Source of the DNA: Deltaproteobacteria bacterium
Lineage (GTDB): Bacteria > Desulfobacterota > Binatia > UBA9968
Length of the DNA: 10,509 nucleotides
Direction of reading: 5' to 3'
Assembly (NCBI GenBank): GCA_023250495.1
Contig: JAHFAP010000053.1
Coordinates: forward strand, 4,008-14,516
Shown: positions 1-7,440 of the stretch, piece after piece
Position numbering within the stretch: the first letter of the stretch is position 1
How the letters are laid out: each line of letters opens with the position of its first letter
Made by a program: the position numbers and the translations under genes
The notes under the pieces: generated by a model
The model's input: only the letters and a program-made list of their open reading frames with translations
Told to the model about the DNA's origin: nothing
The model's database searches: none

Positions 1-49
1 GGTTTCGGGTTTGAATCGGAGCTCGCAACTCGAAAGAGAGAGGTTGGCC

Positions 50-1114
50 ATGGGATTACTAGGAGACCGGCTTTTTAAAGTCGCGCTGGCTCTGGGTGCG
101 CTTTGGATTTGTCTCTTTCCCACCCTTGTCTTTTCCCAAGCCCCGTTTTATCAGGGTAAGACCATCACCATCATTCACGGACGTGACCCCGGGGGCACGG
201 GAGATATGAGGGTAAGAGCCTTGCTTCCCTTCCTGCAGAAATATATTCCCGGGAATCCCACCATCGTTAACGAGTATATGCCTGGCGGGGGGAGCCGAAA
301 GGCCGCAAACCATATCTATCAATCGGCCCGTCCCGACGGGCTCACTATTGGCAACGTGAGCGCGGGCATGGTTTCGCTGGCTGTCCTTGGAGAATCGGGG
401 ATCTTGTACGATCTCGATAAATTCTTCTATCTGGGTTCGCCGTATAGCGCCTATCATGCCGTCTTTATAAGCAGGAAGGAGGCTGGCTTAAGCAGCATAG
501 ACAAGCTTCGGGCTGCCTCTGGAATCAGGATTGGGGCCCAATCTGTGGGTTTCTCTACTTACAACGAAGGTCGGCTGTTCGCCTACCTTCTCGGTCTTAA
601 AGAGCCCAAGTTCATCGCCGCCTATTCAGGCGCTGAGCTGGACCCGGCGCTGATGCGTGGCGAGGTTGACGCTCGAGCCACTGGCGCCGACACTGTCGTT
701 CAGCGCAACCGGGATTGGCTCGAAAAAGGTTTGGTGGACTTTCATGCGATCATGGAAACTCCCAAAGGGGATAAGCATCCGCAATTCCCCCAGCTCCCTG
801 AGATTGAGAGCTTCGCCAGGTCGGATAGAGACCGCAAGCTGGTCATTTTGCAGCGTGCGTTCAGGGTTACCGGCGCGCCTTTTATCCTTCCTCCGGGCAC
901 ACCCAAGGAGCGGGTAGAGATTCTCCAGGAGGGCTTTCGCAAAACCTATAGAGACCCGGAATTTTACCGCGAGTATAAAAAACTCACCGGCGACGAGCCC
1001 TCGCCCCTCCTACCCGAAGCGCATGAAAAGGCGATTAGAGAAATTCCCCGCGAGCCTGAGGTCATTGAAATCTTCAAAAAGCTGGTTGGCGCCGGGCCTC
1101 TCCCGCCTCGCTGA
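50..1114 (+). CDS. TTT-family periplasmic binding protein (TctC/Bug-like), paralogue 1
   Basis: Predicted periplasmic solute receptor of the tripartite tricarboxylate transporter family, 354 aa, near the usual 320-350. I chose ATG at 50, preceded by an AGAGAGAGG stretch, over a TTG at 11, because it puts a signal peptide at the very N-terminus: basic residues, a hydrophobic run ALALGALWICLFPTLVF, then cleavage near FSQ-A. The mature protein opens with QAPFYQGKTITII. Two loops that hold the ligand carboxylate in Bug proteins are recognisable: DPGGTGD in the first strand-helix turn and EYMPGGG in the second. The C-terminal part has ILPPGTPKER followed by a helical tail ending in GPLPPR. It is the first of three tandem paralogues ahead of the TctA and TctB permeases, so it most likely feeds that channel. 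The family is secure; the ligand (an organic acid or related anion) cannot be read from sequence. The promoter presumably lies upstream of the window. Confidence 0.88.
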   Translation: MGLLGDRLFKVALALGALWICLFPTLVFSQAPFYQGKTITIIHGRDPGGTGDMRVRALLPFLQKYIPGNPTIVNEYMPGGGSRKAANHIYQSARPDGLTIGNVSAGMVSLAVLGESGILYDLDKFFYLGSPYSAYHAVFISRKEAGLSSIDKLRAASGIRIGAQSVGFSTYNEGRLFAYLLGLKEPKFIAAYSGAELDPALMRGEVDARATGADTVVQRNRDWLEKGLVDFHAIMETPKGDKHPQFPQLPEIESFARSDRDRKLVILQRAFRVTGAPFILPPGTPKERVEILQEGFRKTYRDPEFYREYKKLTGDEPSPLLPEAHEKAIREIPREPEVIEIFKKLVGAGPLPPR

Positions 1115-1127
1115 CAGGAGGTCTGCC

Positions 1128-2186
1128 ATGACGATGAGACGCGCTGGCTGCGCATTTTTGCTCGCCGTTCTTACCCACCTATTCGCTCTGCCTGCCGCGC
1201 TTTTCGCCCAGGCCGATTTTTATCACGGGAAGACCATCACTCTCATTGCGGGCACTGAGCCGGGCGGGACATTGGACATGAGGATCAAGTCGCTCCTCCC
1301 CTTCCTTAGGAAACATATCCCGGGTGAGCCCACCGTCATCGTGGAATACATGCCGGGCGGAGGAGGTCGGAAGGCAGCCAACTATATCTCCAAGGTTGCC
1401 CGCCCGGATGGGCTCACCATCAGCTCTCCGGTTAGCGGCTTTTTGATGTTGGCCATCTTGAAAGAGCCAGGGGTCGAGTATGACATCAACAGGCTCATCT
1501 ATCTGGGCGCGCCTGATGGCATCGCCCATTACGTATTTTTTAGCCGAAAGGAGGCCGGCCTAAGCAGCCTGGAGCGACTCCGGGCTGGCGCAGGGGTCAG
1601 AATCGGCGCTCAGTCCGTCGGGCATACGATCTACGTGGCCGGCAGGTTGTTTAGTTATGTCTTGGGGCTTAAAGAGTCGAAATTTGTCACCGGCTATTCG
1701 GGCCCTGAAATAGATCTCGCTTTGTTGCGCGGCGAAGTCGATGCGAGGGCGAATCTTGCGGAGACGCTCCTGAAGCGCAATCCTGAATTCCTTGAAAAGG
1801 AAATTGTGGATTTTCATGCGATTTTGGAAGCGCCGTTGGGGAAGAAGCATCCGCGCTTCTCCCATCTTCCTGAAATCGGGACCTTTGCTCGGTCTCAAAA
1901 AGCCAGCGGCGTGCTCGAGATGTTCCGCGCTTCGCGAACCGCGGGCGGGCCTTATATCTTGCCTCCGGGTACGCCCAAAGAACGCGTGGATATTCTCCGG
2001 GAGGCGCTCCGCAAGGCCTTTAATGATCCCGGCTTTCGAGGGGAGTACAGGAAACTTGTCGGCGATGATTTGGCGCCGGTAATGGCCGAAGAGATAGAAA
2101 GGGCCATCAAGTCGCTGCAACCGGATCCTGAGGCCATCGAGCTTTACAAGAAGATTACCGGTCCCGGCCCGCTCCCTTCCCGGTAA
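1128..2186 (+). CDS. TTT-family periplasmic binding protein (TctC/Bug-like), paralogue 2
   Basis: Second tandem receptor, 352 aa. The open frame extends upstream to 1023 inside the previous gene. The ATG at 1128 is the better start: AGGAGG sits six bases before it, and it begins a signal peptide (MTMRR, then a hydrophobic stretch ending ALFAQA). Only 13 bases separate it from the previous stop, so the two are co-transcribed. The domain layout matches paralogue 1: DFYHGKTITLI, EPGGTLD, EYMPGGG, RIGAQSVGH, GEVDARA, ILPPGTPKER and a GPLPSR tail. It diverges most in the stretch after the YLG motif (APDGIAHYVFFSRKEAG) and around SQKASGVLEMF, where paralogues 1 and 3 share a D-R-x-L pattern. That may mean altered ligand contacts, which is inference. 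Function: periplasmic capture of an organic anion for the TctAB-like permease downstream. Confidence 0.87.
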   Translation: MTMRRAGCAFLLAVLTHLFALPAALFAQADFYHGKTITLIAGTEPGGTLDMRIKSLLPFLRKHIPGEPTVIVEYMPGGGGRKAANYISKVARPDGLTISSPVSGFLMLAILKEPGVEYDINRLIYLGAPDGIAHYVFFSRKEAGLSSLERLRAGAGVRIGAQSVGHTIYVAGRLFSYVLGLKESKFVTGYSGPEIDLALLRGEVDARANLAETLLKRNPEFLEKEIVDFHAILEAPLGKKHPRFSHLPEIGTFARSQKASGVLEMFRASRTAGGPYILPPGTPKERVDILREALRKAFNDPGFRGEYRKLVGDDLAPVMAEEIERAIKSLQPDPEAIELYKKITGPGPLPSR

Positions 2187-2254
2187 AAGAACGCGATCAG
2201 GTTAGCCGTCCAGGCGTTGGCCAATGGCGAACCTAGTTTGACAGGAGGAGTGAA

Positions 2255-3328
2255 ATGGAAAGCAAGCTCAGGCCTAACCGTTCAAATTGGCTGTTCGCTC
2301 TTCTCTTTCTTGTCTCTCCTTTGCTGTTTTCAGTCCCTCCTGGTTTTTCCCAAGCTCCGTACTATCAGGGGAAAACCGTCACCGTCATCCAAAGCCGCGA
2401 GCCGGGCGGAACAGGGGACATGCGGGCAAGGGCCATTACTAAATTCCTCCACAAGTATATCCCCGGAAACCCAACCATTATTCATGAATACATGCCGGGT
2501 GGAGGTGGAATCAAAGCCTCCAACCACATTTATGCGCTAGCGCGGCCCGATGGCCAGACGATGGGAAGCGTCAATAGCACCGCTATCGCGGCAGCGGTGT
2601 TGGGGGGGGCCGGTATCAAATATCAAATCGACAAGTTTTTCTACCTGGGAGCCGCCGATGGCGGGGGTCAGTACGTTTTTTATACCAGGAAAGAGGCGGG
2701 GACCAGCAATCTTGAAAAGCTGCGGGCGACTCCAGGGATCAGAATCGGCGCGCAGTCGGTCGGCCACACCAACTACAACATCGCCCGCCTGCTTGCCTAC
2801 TTGTTGGCGTTGAAGGAGCCGAGATTCGTCACGGGTTATGCGGGCCCTGAGATCGACGTGGCCATTCTTCGGGGGGAAGTGGACGCCAGATTTAACCAGG
2901 CCGATAGCGTCCTGCAGCGAAATCCTGAGTGGGTGGAGAAAGGCCTGGTGGACTTCCATGTGGTCCTGGAAATCCCCAAGGGCACAAAGCACCCCCGGTT
3001 TAGCCATCTCCCCGAACTGGAGACTTTTACCCGGAGCGAAACGGACCGCCAGCTAGCTGCACTGCAGCGGGCTTTCAGGATCATCGGCTCGCCCTTTATT
3101 CTCCCCCCAGGCACGCCGCGAGAGCGGGTGGCAATTCTCCAGGAGGCGATGGGCAAGGCTTTTCGCGATCCTGAATTTTCGAAAGAGTTCAAAAAGATGG
3201 TAGGCGATGATCCTGAAATTGTGATGCCGGAGGTCATGGACAAAAGCATCAAAGAGCTTCCGCGCGACCCCGAAGTCATTGAGCTGTTCAAGAAGCTTGC
3301 CGGTCCCGGCCCCTTGCCGCCCGGCTAA
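2255..3328 (+). CDS. TTT-family periplasmic binding protein (TctC/Bug-like), paralogue 3
   Basis: Third tandem receptor, 357 aa, starting at an ATG with an AGGAGGAG Shine-Dalgarno a few bases upstream. The signal peptide is longer than in its siblings: a basic, polar start (MESKLRPNRSN), then a hydrophobic core ending in PPGFSQA. The mature protein carries the shared landmarks YYQGKTVTVI, EPGGTGD, EYMPGGG, RIGAQSVGH, GYAGPEIDVA, GEVDARF and ILPPGTPRER. By eye it is closer to paralogue 1 in the first third (YIPGNPTI, NHIY) and closer to paralogue 2 around RIGAQSVGHT and GPEID. It lies 68 bases after paralogue 2 and 27 bases before the permease gene. I see no promoter or terminator in either gap, so it belongs to the same operon. 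Ligand unknown. Confidence 0.88.
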   Translation: MESKLRPNRSNWLFALLFLVSPLLFSVPPGFSQAPYYQGKTVTVIQSREPGGTGDMRARAITKFLHKYIPGNPTIIHEYMPGGGGIKASNHIYALARPDGQTMGSVNSTAIAAAVLGGAGIKYQIDKFFYLGAADGGGQYVFYTRKEAGTSNLEKLRATPGIRIGAQSVGHTNYNIARLLAYLLALKEPRFVTGYAGPEIDVAILRGEVDARFNQADSVLQRNPEWVEKGLVDFHVVLEIPKGTKHPRFSHLPELETFTRSETDRQLAALQRAFRIIGSPFILPPGTPRERVAILQEAMGKAFRDPEFSKEFKKMVGDDPEIVMPEVMDKSIKELPRDPEVIELFKKLAGPGPLPPG

Positions 3329-3355
3329 GAGAGCGATGAGGTCGAGAGAGTAGAT

Positions 3356-4882
3356 ATGGAGATTTCCCTTTTCGACGCGGCGGCTCAGGGCTTGATGAAC
3401 CTCATGCAGTTCAAGGTTTTGTTCGCGCTGCTGGTCGGCGTCAGCATCGGCACCTTCACCGCCGTCGCGCCTCAGGGAATCGGGATGCCTTTGGTCTATG
3501 CGATGCTCTTGCCGGTAGTCATCAAGTGGGAACCGCTCACGGGAATCGCTTTGCTCATAGGCGCCAGCTCTGTAAGCGCCATTTGCGCGGCCTACCTGCC
3601 GGTCCTTTTTGGGATCCCTGGAGGAGGAGGCTCCCAGGCAACCGTGCTCGACGGCTACCCGATGGGAAAGCGTGGGGAGGCGCGGCGAGCCCTGGGCGCG
3701 TCATTTATGGCCGGGGGGATGGGATGCCTGATCGGCACCCTCACACTAGTGCTGGCAATCCCTGCGGCGCGGCCTCTCATCTATCTCATGGGCTCGCCGG
3801 AGCTGTTCGTCGTCATGCTTTGGGGCCTGAGCATGGTGGCGGTTCTCTCCGGGCGCCGCCCGGTAAAGGGACTCATCGCCGCGGCCTTCGGTCTACTTCT
3901 CGCCACGGTCGGCCAGCAGGCACAAAGCGGCGTCATGCGGTTCGTCTTCGACCAGCCTTATCTCCTGGACGGTATCTCCATAAGCATCATCGCGCTCGCT
4001 CTCTTTGGCATCCCCTCGGCGCTCGACTTGGCCCTCACCAGGCTCGGAGTCGAGCAGCAGCCGGCCCCGCTCAAGGGAAGTCTCTTCGATGGGGTCAAGG
4101 ACTCTCTGCGCGAGTGGTGGCTCGTGGTCCGGTGCAGTTTTGTCGGGGTGTGGGTGGGGATCGTCCCCGGGCTCGGCTCGCAGGTGGTGGATTGGCTTGC
4201 CTACGGCCACGCAGCTCAGACCTGCAAGGGCGCAAGAGAGAGCTTCGGCAAGGGCGACGTGCGGGGGGTGATCGCCCCTGAGAGCGCCAACGACGCCAAA
4301 GACGGAGGCGACCTCATAACTACCCTTCTGCTGGGATTCCCCCAGGGAGTCGTGACGGCGCTTTTTATCGTTGCCCTGCTGGCGTGGGGTTTCCTCCCGG
4401 GCCCCGAAATGGTGAAGAAGAACCCGGAGTTGATCTACAGCATCGTTTGGATTCAAGGGATTGCGGGGATTATCGGGACCCTGGTCGGCTTTGTCTTATC
4501 CGGGCAACTCGCCAAGCTCGCGGAATTGCGCTACACGTTCATGGTGCCGATACTTTTCCTATTCATTCTGATGGGCGCTTTCAGCGTTAACCGCGATCCC
4601 GTGGACCTTTTTGTAGTGGTCTCGTTTGGGATCCTTGGCTACTTCATGAGGCGCTTCGGCTATCCCAGACCTGCGATGATTCTCGGGCTGGTCTTGGGAG
4701 ACCTGATGGAGAAGTACCTCTACCGATCGATGATGGCTTACGGTTTTAGCTGGCTGCTCAGGCCTGCAGTAGTCGTGTTGCTGGTTCTAGCTATGGCCTC
4801 TTTTGTTTTAACGCTGCGAGGCAGGCTTAAAGGGGGAGAGGGAGGCGGAGTCTCTCTTGGGCGGCGCGACGGCGGGAGCTGA
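3356..4882 (+). CDS. TTT transporter large permease subunit (TctA-like)
   Basis: Large integral-membrane subunit of a tripartite tricarboxylate transporter, 508 aa, the typical TctA length, with about a dozen hydrophobic segments. TctA proteins contain two inverted halves, each with a PGLG-type loop. The second half has the canonical form GIVPGLGSQVVDWLAYG (about 268-284), followed by FGKGDVRGVIAPESANDAKDGGDLITTLLLGFPQG (about 297-331), matching the family GxxPEsANNAxxGG signature. The first half has GIPGGGGSQATVLDGYPM (about 87-103), but the expected LPGLG loop reads APQGIG (about 38-43). It would couple an ion gradient (Na+ or H+) to import of the ligand delivered by the binding proteins. 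The start has only a weak GAGAGAG Shine-Dalgarno, so translation may depend partly on the upstream gene. It is followed two bases later by the small subunit. Confidence 0.92.
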   Translation: MEISLFDAAAQGLMNLMQFKVLFALLVGVSIGTFTAVAPQGIGMPLVYAMLLPVVIKWEPLTGIALLIGASSVSAICAAYLPVLFGIPGGGGSQATVLDGYPMGKRGEARRALGASFMAGGMGCLIGTLTLVLAIPAARPLIYLMGSPELFVVMLWGLSMVAVLSGRRPVKGLIAAAFGLLLATVGQQAQSGVMRFVFDQPYLLDGISISIIALALFGIPSALDLALTRLGVEQQPAPLKGSLFDGVKDSLREWWLVVRCSFVGVWVGIVPGLGSQVVDWLAYGHAAQTCKGARESFGKGDVRGVIAPESANDAKDGGDLITTLLLGFPQGVVTALFIVALLAWGFLPGPEMVKKNPELIYSIVWIQGIAGIIGTLVGFVLSGQLAKLAELRYTFMVPILFLFILMGAFSVNRDPVDLFVVVSFGILGYFMRRFGYPRPAMILGLVLGDLMEKYLYRSMMAYGFSWLLRPAVVVLLVLAMASFVLTLRGRLKGGEGGGVSLGRRDGGS

Positions 4883-4884
4883 GC

Positions 4885-5382
4885 ATGAGGGCTAACTTTA
4901 CGCTTTTCTTTATCGTTGTCTTCCTGGCTGCGACCCGGCTGGGTTGGGAGTGGCCCTACATTGCTAAGCTCATGCCCGTCTACGTTGCGGCCGTTCCAGG
5001 TCTTCTCCTGGCCCTGGTTCAGCTTTACCGCGAGATGACAGACTGGGAGGGGCGGCGCGGAAGAAAAGACGGGGGCATCGAGATGGACGAGGTTTCCGTG
5101 ACCAATTTGGACAGCAGGACGGAGCTGCGCCGCACCGTTGCCTTCTTCGCTTGGTTCATCGGCGGCGCCTCGGCCATCTGGCTTTTGGGCATCGTCATTG
5201 CCCTTCCTCTCCTGGTGTTCCTCTATACCCTGGTTGAGGGGCGGGAGAGGTGGACGCTTTCCCTTCTCATGGCCGCCGGCACCTTCCTGCTCATCTGGGG
5301 GCTCTTTGAGTATCTTTTGGAGATGAGATGGCCGAAGGGAATGATCGGGGAGTTGATCCTAAATCTCCAGCAGCCGTTTTAA
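4885..5382 (+). CDS. TTT transporter small permease subunit (TctB-like)
   Basis: Small membrane subunit, 165 aa, near the usual 140-170. It begins two bases after the TctA stop (TGA-gc-ATG), a spacing typical of translational coupling. Hydrophobic segments lie at about residues 4-18, 29-48, 84-118 (long, probably two passes) and 123-144. A charged cytoplasmic-type loop, rich in R, K, D and E, spans about 50-82. The C-terminal FEYLLEMRWPKGMI matches the TctB ending in which a short amphipathic stretch plus a Pro-Gly closes the domain. TctB is poorly conserved, so the call rests on size, topology and position next to TctA. The order here is binding proteins, A, B, rather than the C-B-A of the classical Salmonella operon. 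The 3' end overlaps the convergent DUF255 gene by 24 bases. Confidence 0.82.
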   Translation: MRANFTLFFIVVFLAATRLGWEWPYIAKLMPVYVAAVPGLLLALVQLYREMTDWEGRRGRKDGGIEMDEVSVTNLDSRTELRRTVAFFAWFIGGASAIWLLGIVIALPLLVFLYTLVEGRERWTLSLLMAAGTFLLIWGLFEYLLEMRWPKGMIGELILNLQQPF

Positions 5383-7407
5383 ATCCTCCCACTCCGTGAC
5401 CGGCGGCGAACAGGCGAAGTTGTGGCAGAGGTAAACGGTAGGCTTGCCGTTGATCTGAGTCTTACCTTCCAGGAGCGGCGAGACCTTTTCCAAAGGCTCG
5501 CCAGGTTCGACGGCCTGGACGGTTTTGTTGGGCAGGTAGAGGGAGTGGATCTCCTTGAGTATCTCCTCTCTTCGGCGGTCGCCCTTCTCCCCCACTAGTA
5601 CGATCTCCTTAGGTTTCTCCAGGTAAAAATCGAGCGCTGACAGCATGTGAGCGAATCCGAACGGCTGCTGCTCTATCGCGTCGTAATATAGGCGCAGGGT
5701 CTTTTCCGCCCTTTTAAGATACTCTTCCCGGCCGGTGTAGTGATAGAGCCTTAGAAGAAGCTGCGTTGCGATGGCGTTTCCCGAGGGGACCGAGCTATCA
5801 AAAGCCGGCTTGGTGCGGCTGATGAGCGGCTCATGGGATTTTCCGGTATAGAAGAAAGCGCCGTCGATATCATCCCAGAACTCGCGAATCATCGACTCCG
5901 TAAGCTCAATGGACCGTTGCAGCATCGAGCGCTCCAGCGTCACCTCGTAGAGGTCAAGAAGTCCCACGCCTAAAAAGGCATAGTCGTCGAGGTAGCCGAG
6001 GAGCTTTGCCTTGCCGTCTTTGTAAGCATGGAGAAGAAAGTTCTCCCGGAACATGTGGGTGAAGATGAAGTCCACGGTTTTTGCCGCGGCCTCGAGACAA
6101 CCTGGAGCCTGCGAGATCTTGCTCGCTTCCGCCAGGCCGGAAAGCATGAGCCCATTCCACGAGGCAAGAATCTTTTCATCGCGGAAGGGCTTCACTCTGT
6201 TCTCCCTTTCCTGGAAGAGCTTGGTCCCGGCCTCTGCGATCCCGCGTTCAACCTCCGTCGCGTCCTTCCTGAAAAGCTTGGCGGCCTGCTCCACAGTCAA
6301 GATGGGATGGAGGATGTTTTTCTCCTCGAAGTTGCCGAGGTCGCTCACGTCGTAAACGCGGCAGAAAAGCTCTCCGGTCTCCTCTCCTAGGATTCGCATC
6401 ACCTCATCGAGAGTCCAGACGAAGAATTTTCCTTCCTCGCCTTCGCTGTCAGCGTCCTGGGTGGAATAGAAGCCTCCTTCGGGGTGAAGCATCTCGCGCA
6501 GGAGATAATCGAGAGAGCCCTCGACCACTCGCTTGAAGAGCGGAGCCTGTGTGAGGGAGTAGGCCTGCGCGTAGAGGCGTAAGAGCTGGGCATTGTCGTA
6601 GAGCATCTTCTCAAAATGGGGTACCAGCCATTTCTCGTCCACGGAATAGCGGTGGAAGCCACCTCCCAAGTGGTCGTAGATGCCGCCCTCAGCCATCTTG
6701 GTAAGTGTATGCGCGATCATTGCGAGAAAACGATCGTTCTTTGATTTCCGATAGGCGCGGAGGAACAGCTCGAAGACTCCGGCATTCGGGAACTTGGGTG
6801 CCCGGCCGAAGCCGCCGTAGTCCGGGTCGTAGGCTTGGGAGAGCTTGTCCGCGCTCTGAGGGATGATCTCAGGCGATACGGGGCGGTCGCTCTCGGCCAG
6901 GCTCGTCAGGCGATTGAGAGCCGTGAGGATCTGCTCGACGCTCTGTTCTACCTCGCGCGCCCTATCCCGGTAGGCCTGAGCGACAGCTTTCAGCACTTTA
7001 GGAAAGCCAGGAACTCCGTAGCGATCTTCAGGAGGAAAGTACGTGCCGCCAAAAAAGGGTTTGCCTTCCGGAGTGAGGAACACGGTCATGGGCCAGCCGC
7101 CGCGCCCGGTGAGCATCTGCACGGCATTCATGTAGATCTCATCCAGGTCTGGCCTCTCCTCGCGATCCACCTTGATGTTGACGAAATTCTCGTTCATCAA
7201 CGCGGCGATCTCCTCGTTCTCGAACGACTCCTTTTCCATCACGTGACACCAGTGGCAGGCGGAGTATCCGATGCTGAGAAGAATCGGCTTGTTCTCCGTT
7301 TTTGCCCTCTGCAGCGCCTCCTCGCCCCAGGGATGCCAATCGACCGGGTTGTGAGCATGCTGGAGAAGGTAAGGGCTGCTCTCGTGAATCAGGCGGTTGG
7401 CATGCAT
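5359..7407 (-). CDS. YyaL/SSP411 (DUF255) thioredoxin-fold protein
   Basis: Full-length member of the DUF255 family (bacterial YyaL, animal spermatogenesis-associated protein 20), 682 aa, close to the family norm. The N-terminal thioredoxin-like domain starts with the family signature NRLIHESSPYLLQHAHNPVDW and has the redox-type motif CHWCHVM at residues 51-57. It then has DREERPDLD (81-89) and RGGWPMTVFL (102-111), whose Pro-106 sits where thioredoxins have the cis-proline. The rest is the (alpha/alpha) barrel region resembling N-acylglucosamine epimerase and six-hairpin glycosidases. It contains GGFGRAPKFPN, GGIYDHLGGGFHRYSVD, PHFEKMLYDNAQL and a late CHNFACSPP cluster. Biochemical role is not firmly established; a redox or carbohydrate-related function is conjectural. 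There is no signal peptide, so it is cytoplasmic. The start is set by GGAG five bases before the ATG; that site lies in a hairpin described separately. Confidence 0.93.
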   Translation of the reverse strand: MHANRLIHESSPYLLQHAHNPVDWHPWGEEALQRAKTENKPILLSIGYSACHWCHVMEKESFENEEIAALMNENFVNIKVDREERPDLDEIYMNAVQMLTGRGGWPMTVFLTPEGKPFFGGTYFPPEDRYGVPGFPKVLKAVAQAYRDRAREVEQSVEQILTALNRLTSLAESDRPVSPEIIPQSADKLSQAYDPDYGGFGRAPKFPNAGVFELFLRAYRKSKNDRFLAMIAHTLTKMAEGGIYDHLGGGFHRYSVDEKWLVPHFEKMLYDNAQLLRLYAQAYSLTQAPLFKRVVEGSLDYLLREMLHPEGGFYSTQDADSEGEEGKFFVWTLDEVMRILGEETGELFCRVYDVSDLGNFEEKNILHPILTVEQAAKLFRKDATEVERGIAEAGTKLFQERENRVKPFRDEKILASWNGLMLSGLAEASKISQAPGCLEAAAKTVDFIFTHMFRENFLLHAYKDGKAKLLGYLDDYAFLGVGLLDLYEVTLERSMLQRSIELTESMIREFWDDIDGAFFYTGKSHEPLISRTKPAFDSSVPSGNAIATQLLLRLYHYTGREEYLKRAEKTLRLYYDAIEQQPFGFAHMLSALDFYLEKPKEIVLVGEKGDRRREEILKEIHSLYLPNKTVQAVEPGEPLEKVSPLLEGKTQINGKPTVYLCHNFACSPPVTEWEDLKRLLEI

Positions 7408-7412
7408 TTTTT

Positions 7413-7429
7413 CTCCGCCTCAGGCGGAG
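7413..7429 (-). promoter_or_regulatory. GC-rich hairpin covering the DUF255 ribosome binding site
   Basis: On the minus-strand message, CTCCGCC-TGA-GGCGGAG forms a perfect 7-bp, nearly all-GC stem with a three-base loop. The 3' arm contains the GGAG that serves as Shine-Dalgarno for the gene starting at 7407, followed by A-residues and the ATG. The fold would hide the ribosome binding site unless opened, for example by a ribosome finishing the upstream gene at 7441. A run of A, not U, follows the stem, so it is not an intrinsic terminator. The inverted repeat is seen directly; the regulatory role is inferred. Confidence 0.5.
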
Positions 7430-7440
7430 GATAGAAACGT

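Noticed and set aside
11..49. TTG at 11 as start of the first binding protein
   Set aside because: It would put 13 charged, polar residues before the signal peptide. ATG at 50 has a purine-rich site upstream and gives a normal signal peptide.
1023..1127. ATG at 1023 as start of the second binding protein
   Set aside because: It lies deep inside the preceding gene and would bury the signal peptide after 35 residues. ATG at 1128 has AGGAGG at ideal spacing.
3893..4456. Long antisense open frame (187 codons) on the minus strand opposite the TctA gene
   Set aside because: The TctA frame has clear family motifs throughout. The antisense frame has no recognisable domain and is a by-product of GC-rich codon use, like other antisense frames over the binding-protein and DUF255 genes.
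7405..7429. Hairpin between the binding-protein and DUF255 genes as an intrinsic terminator
   Set aside because: On the minus strand the stem is followed by A residues, and on the plus strand by GATAGAAA. Neither side has the U-run needed, and the stem overlaps a good Shine-Dalgarno.
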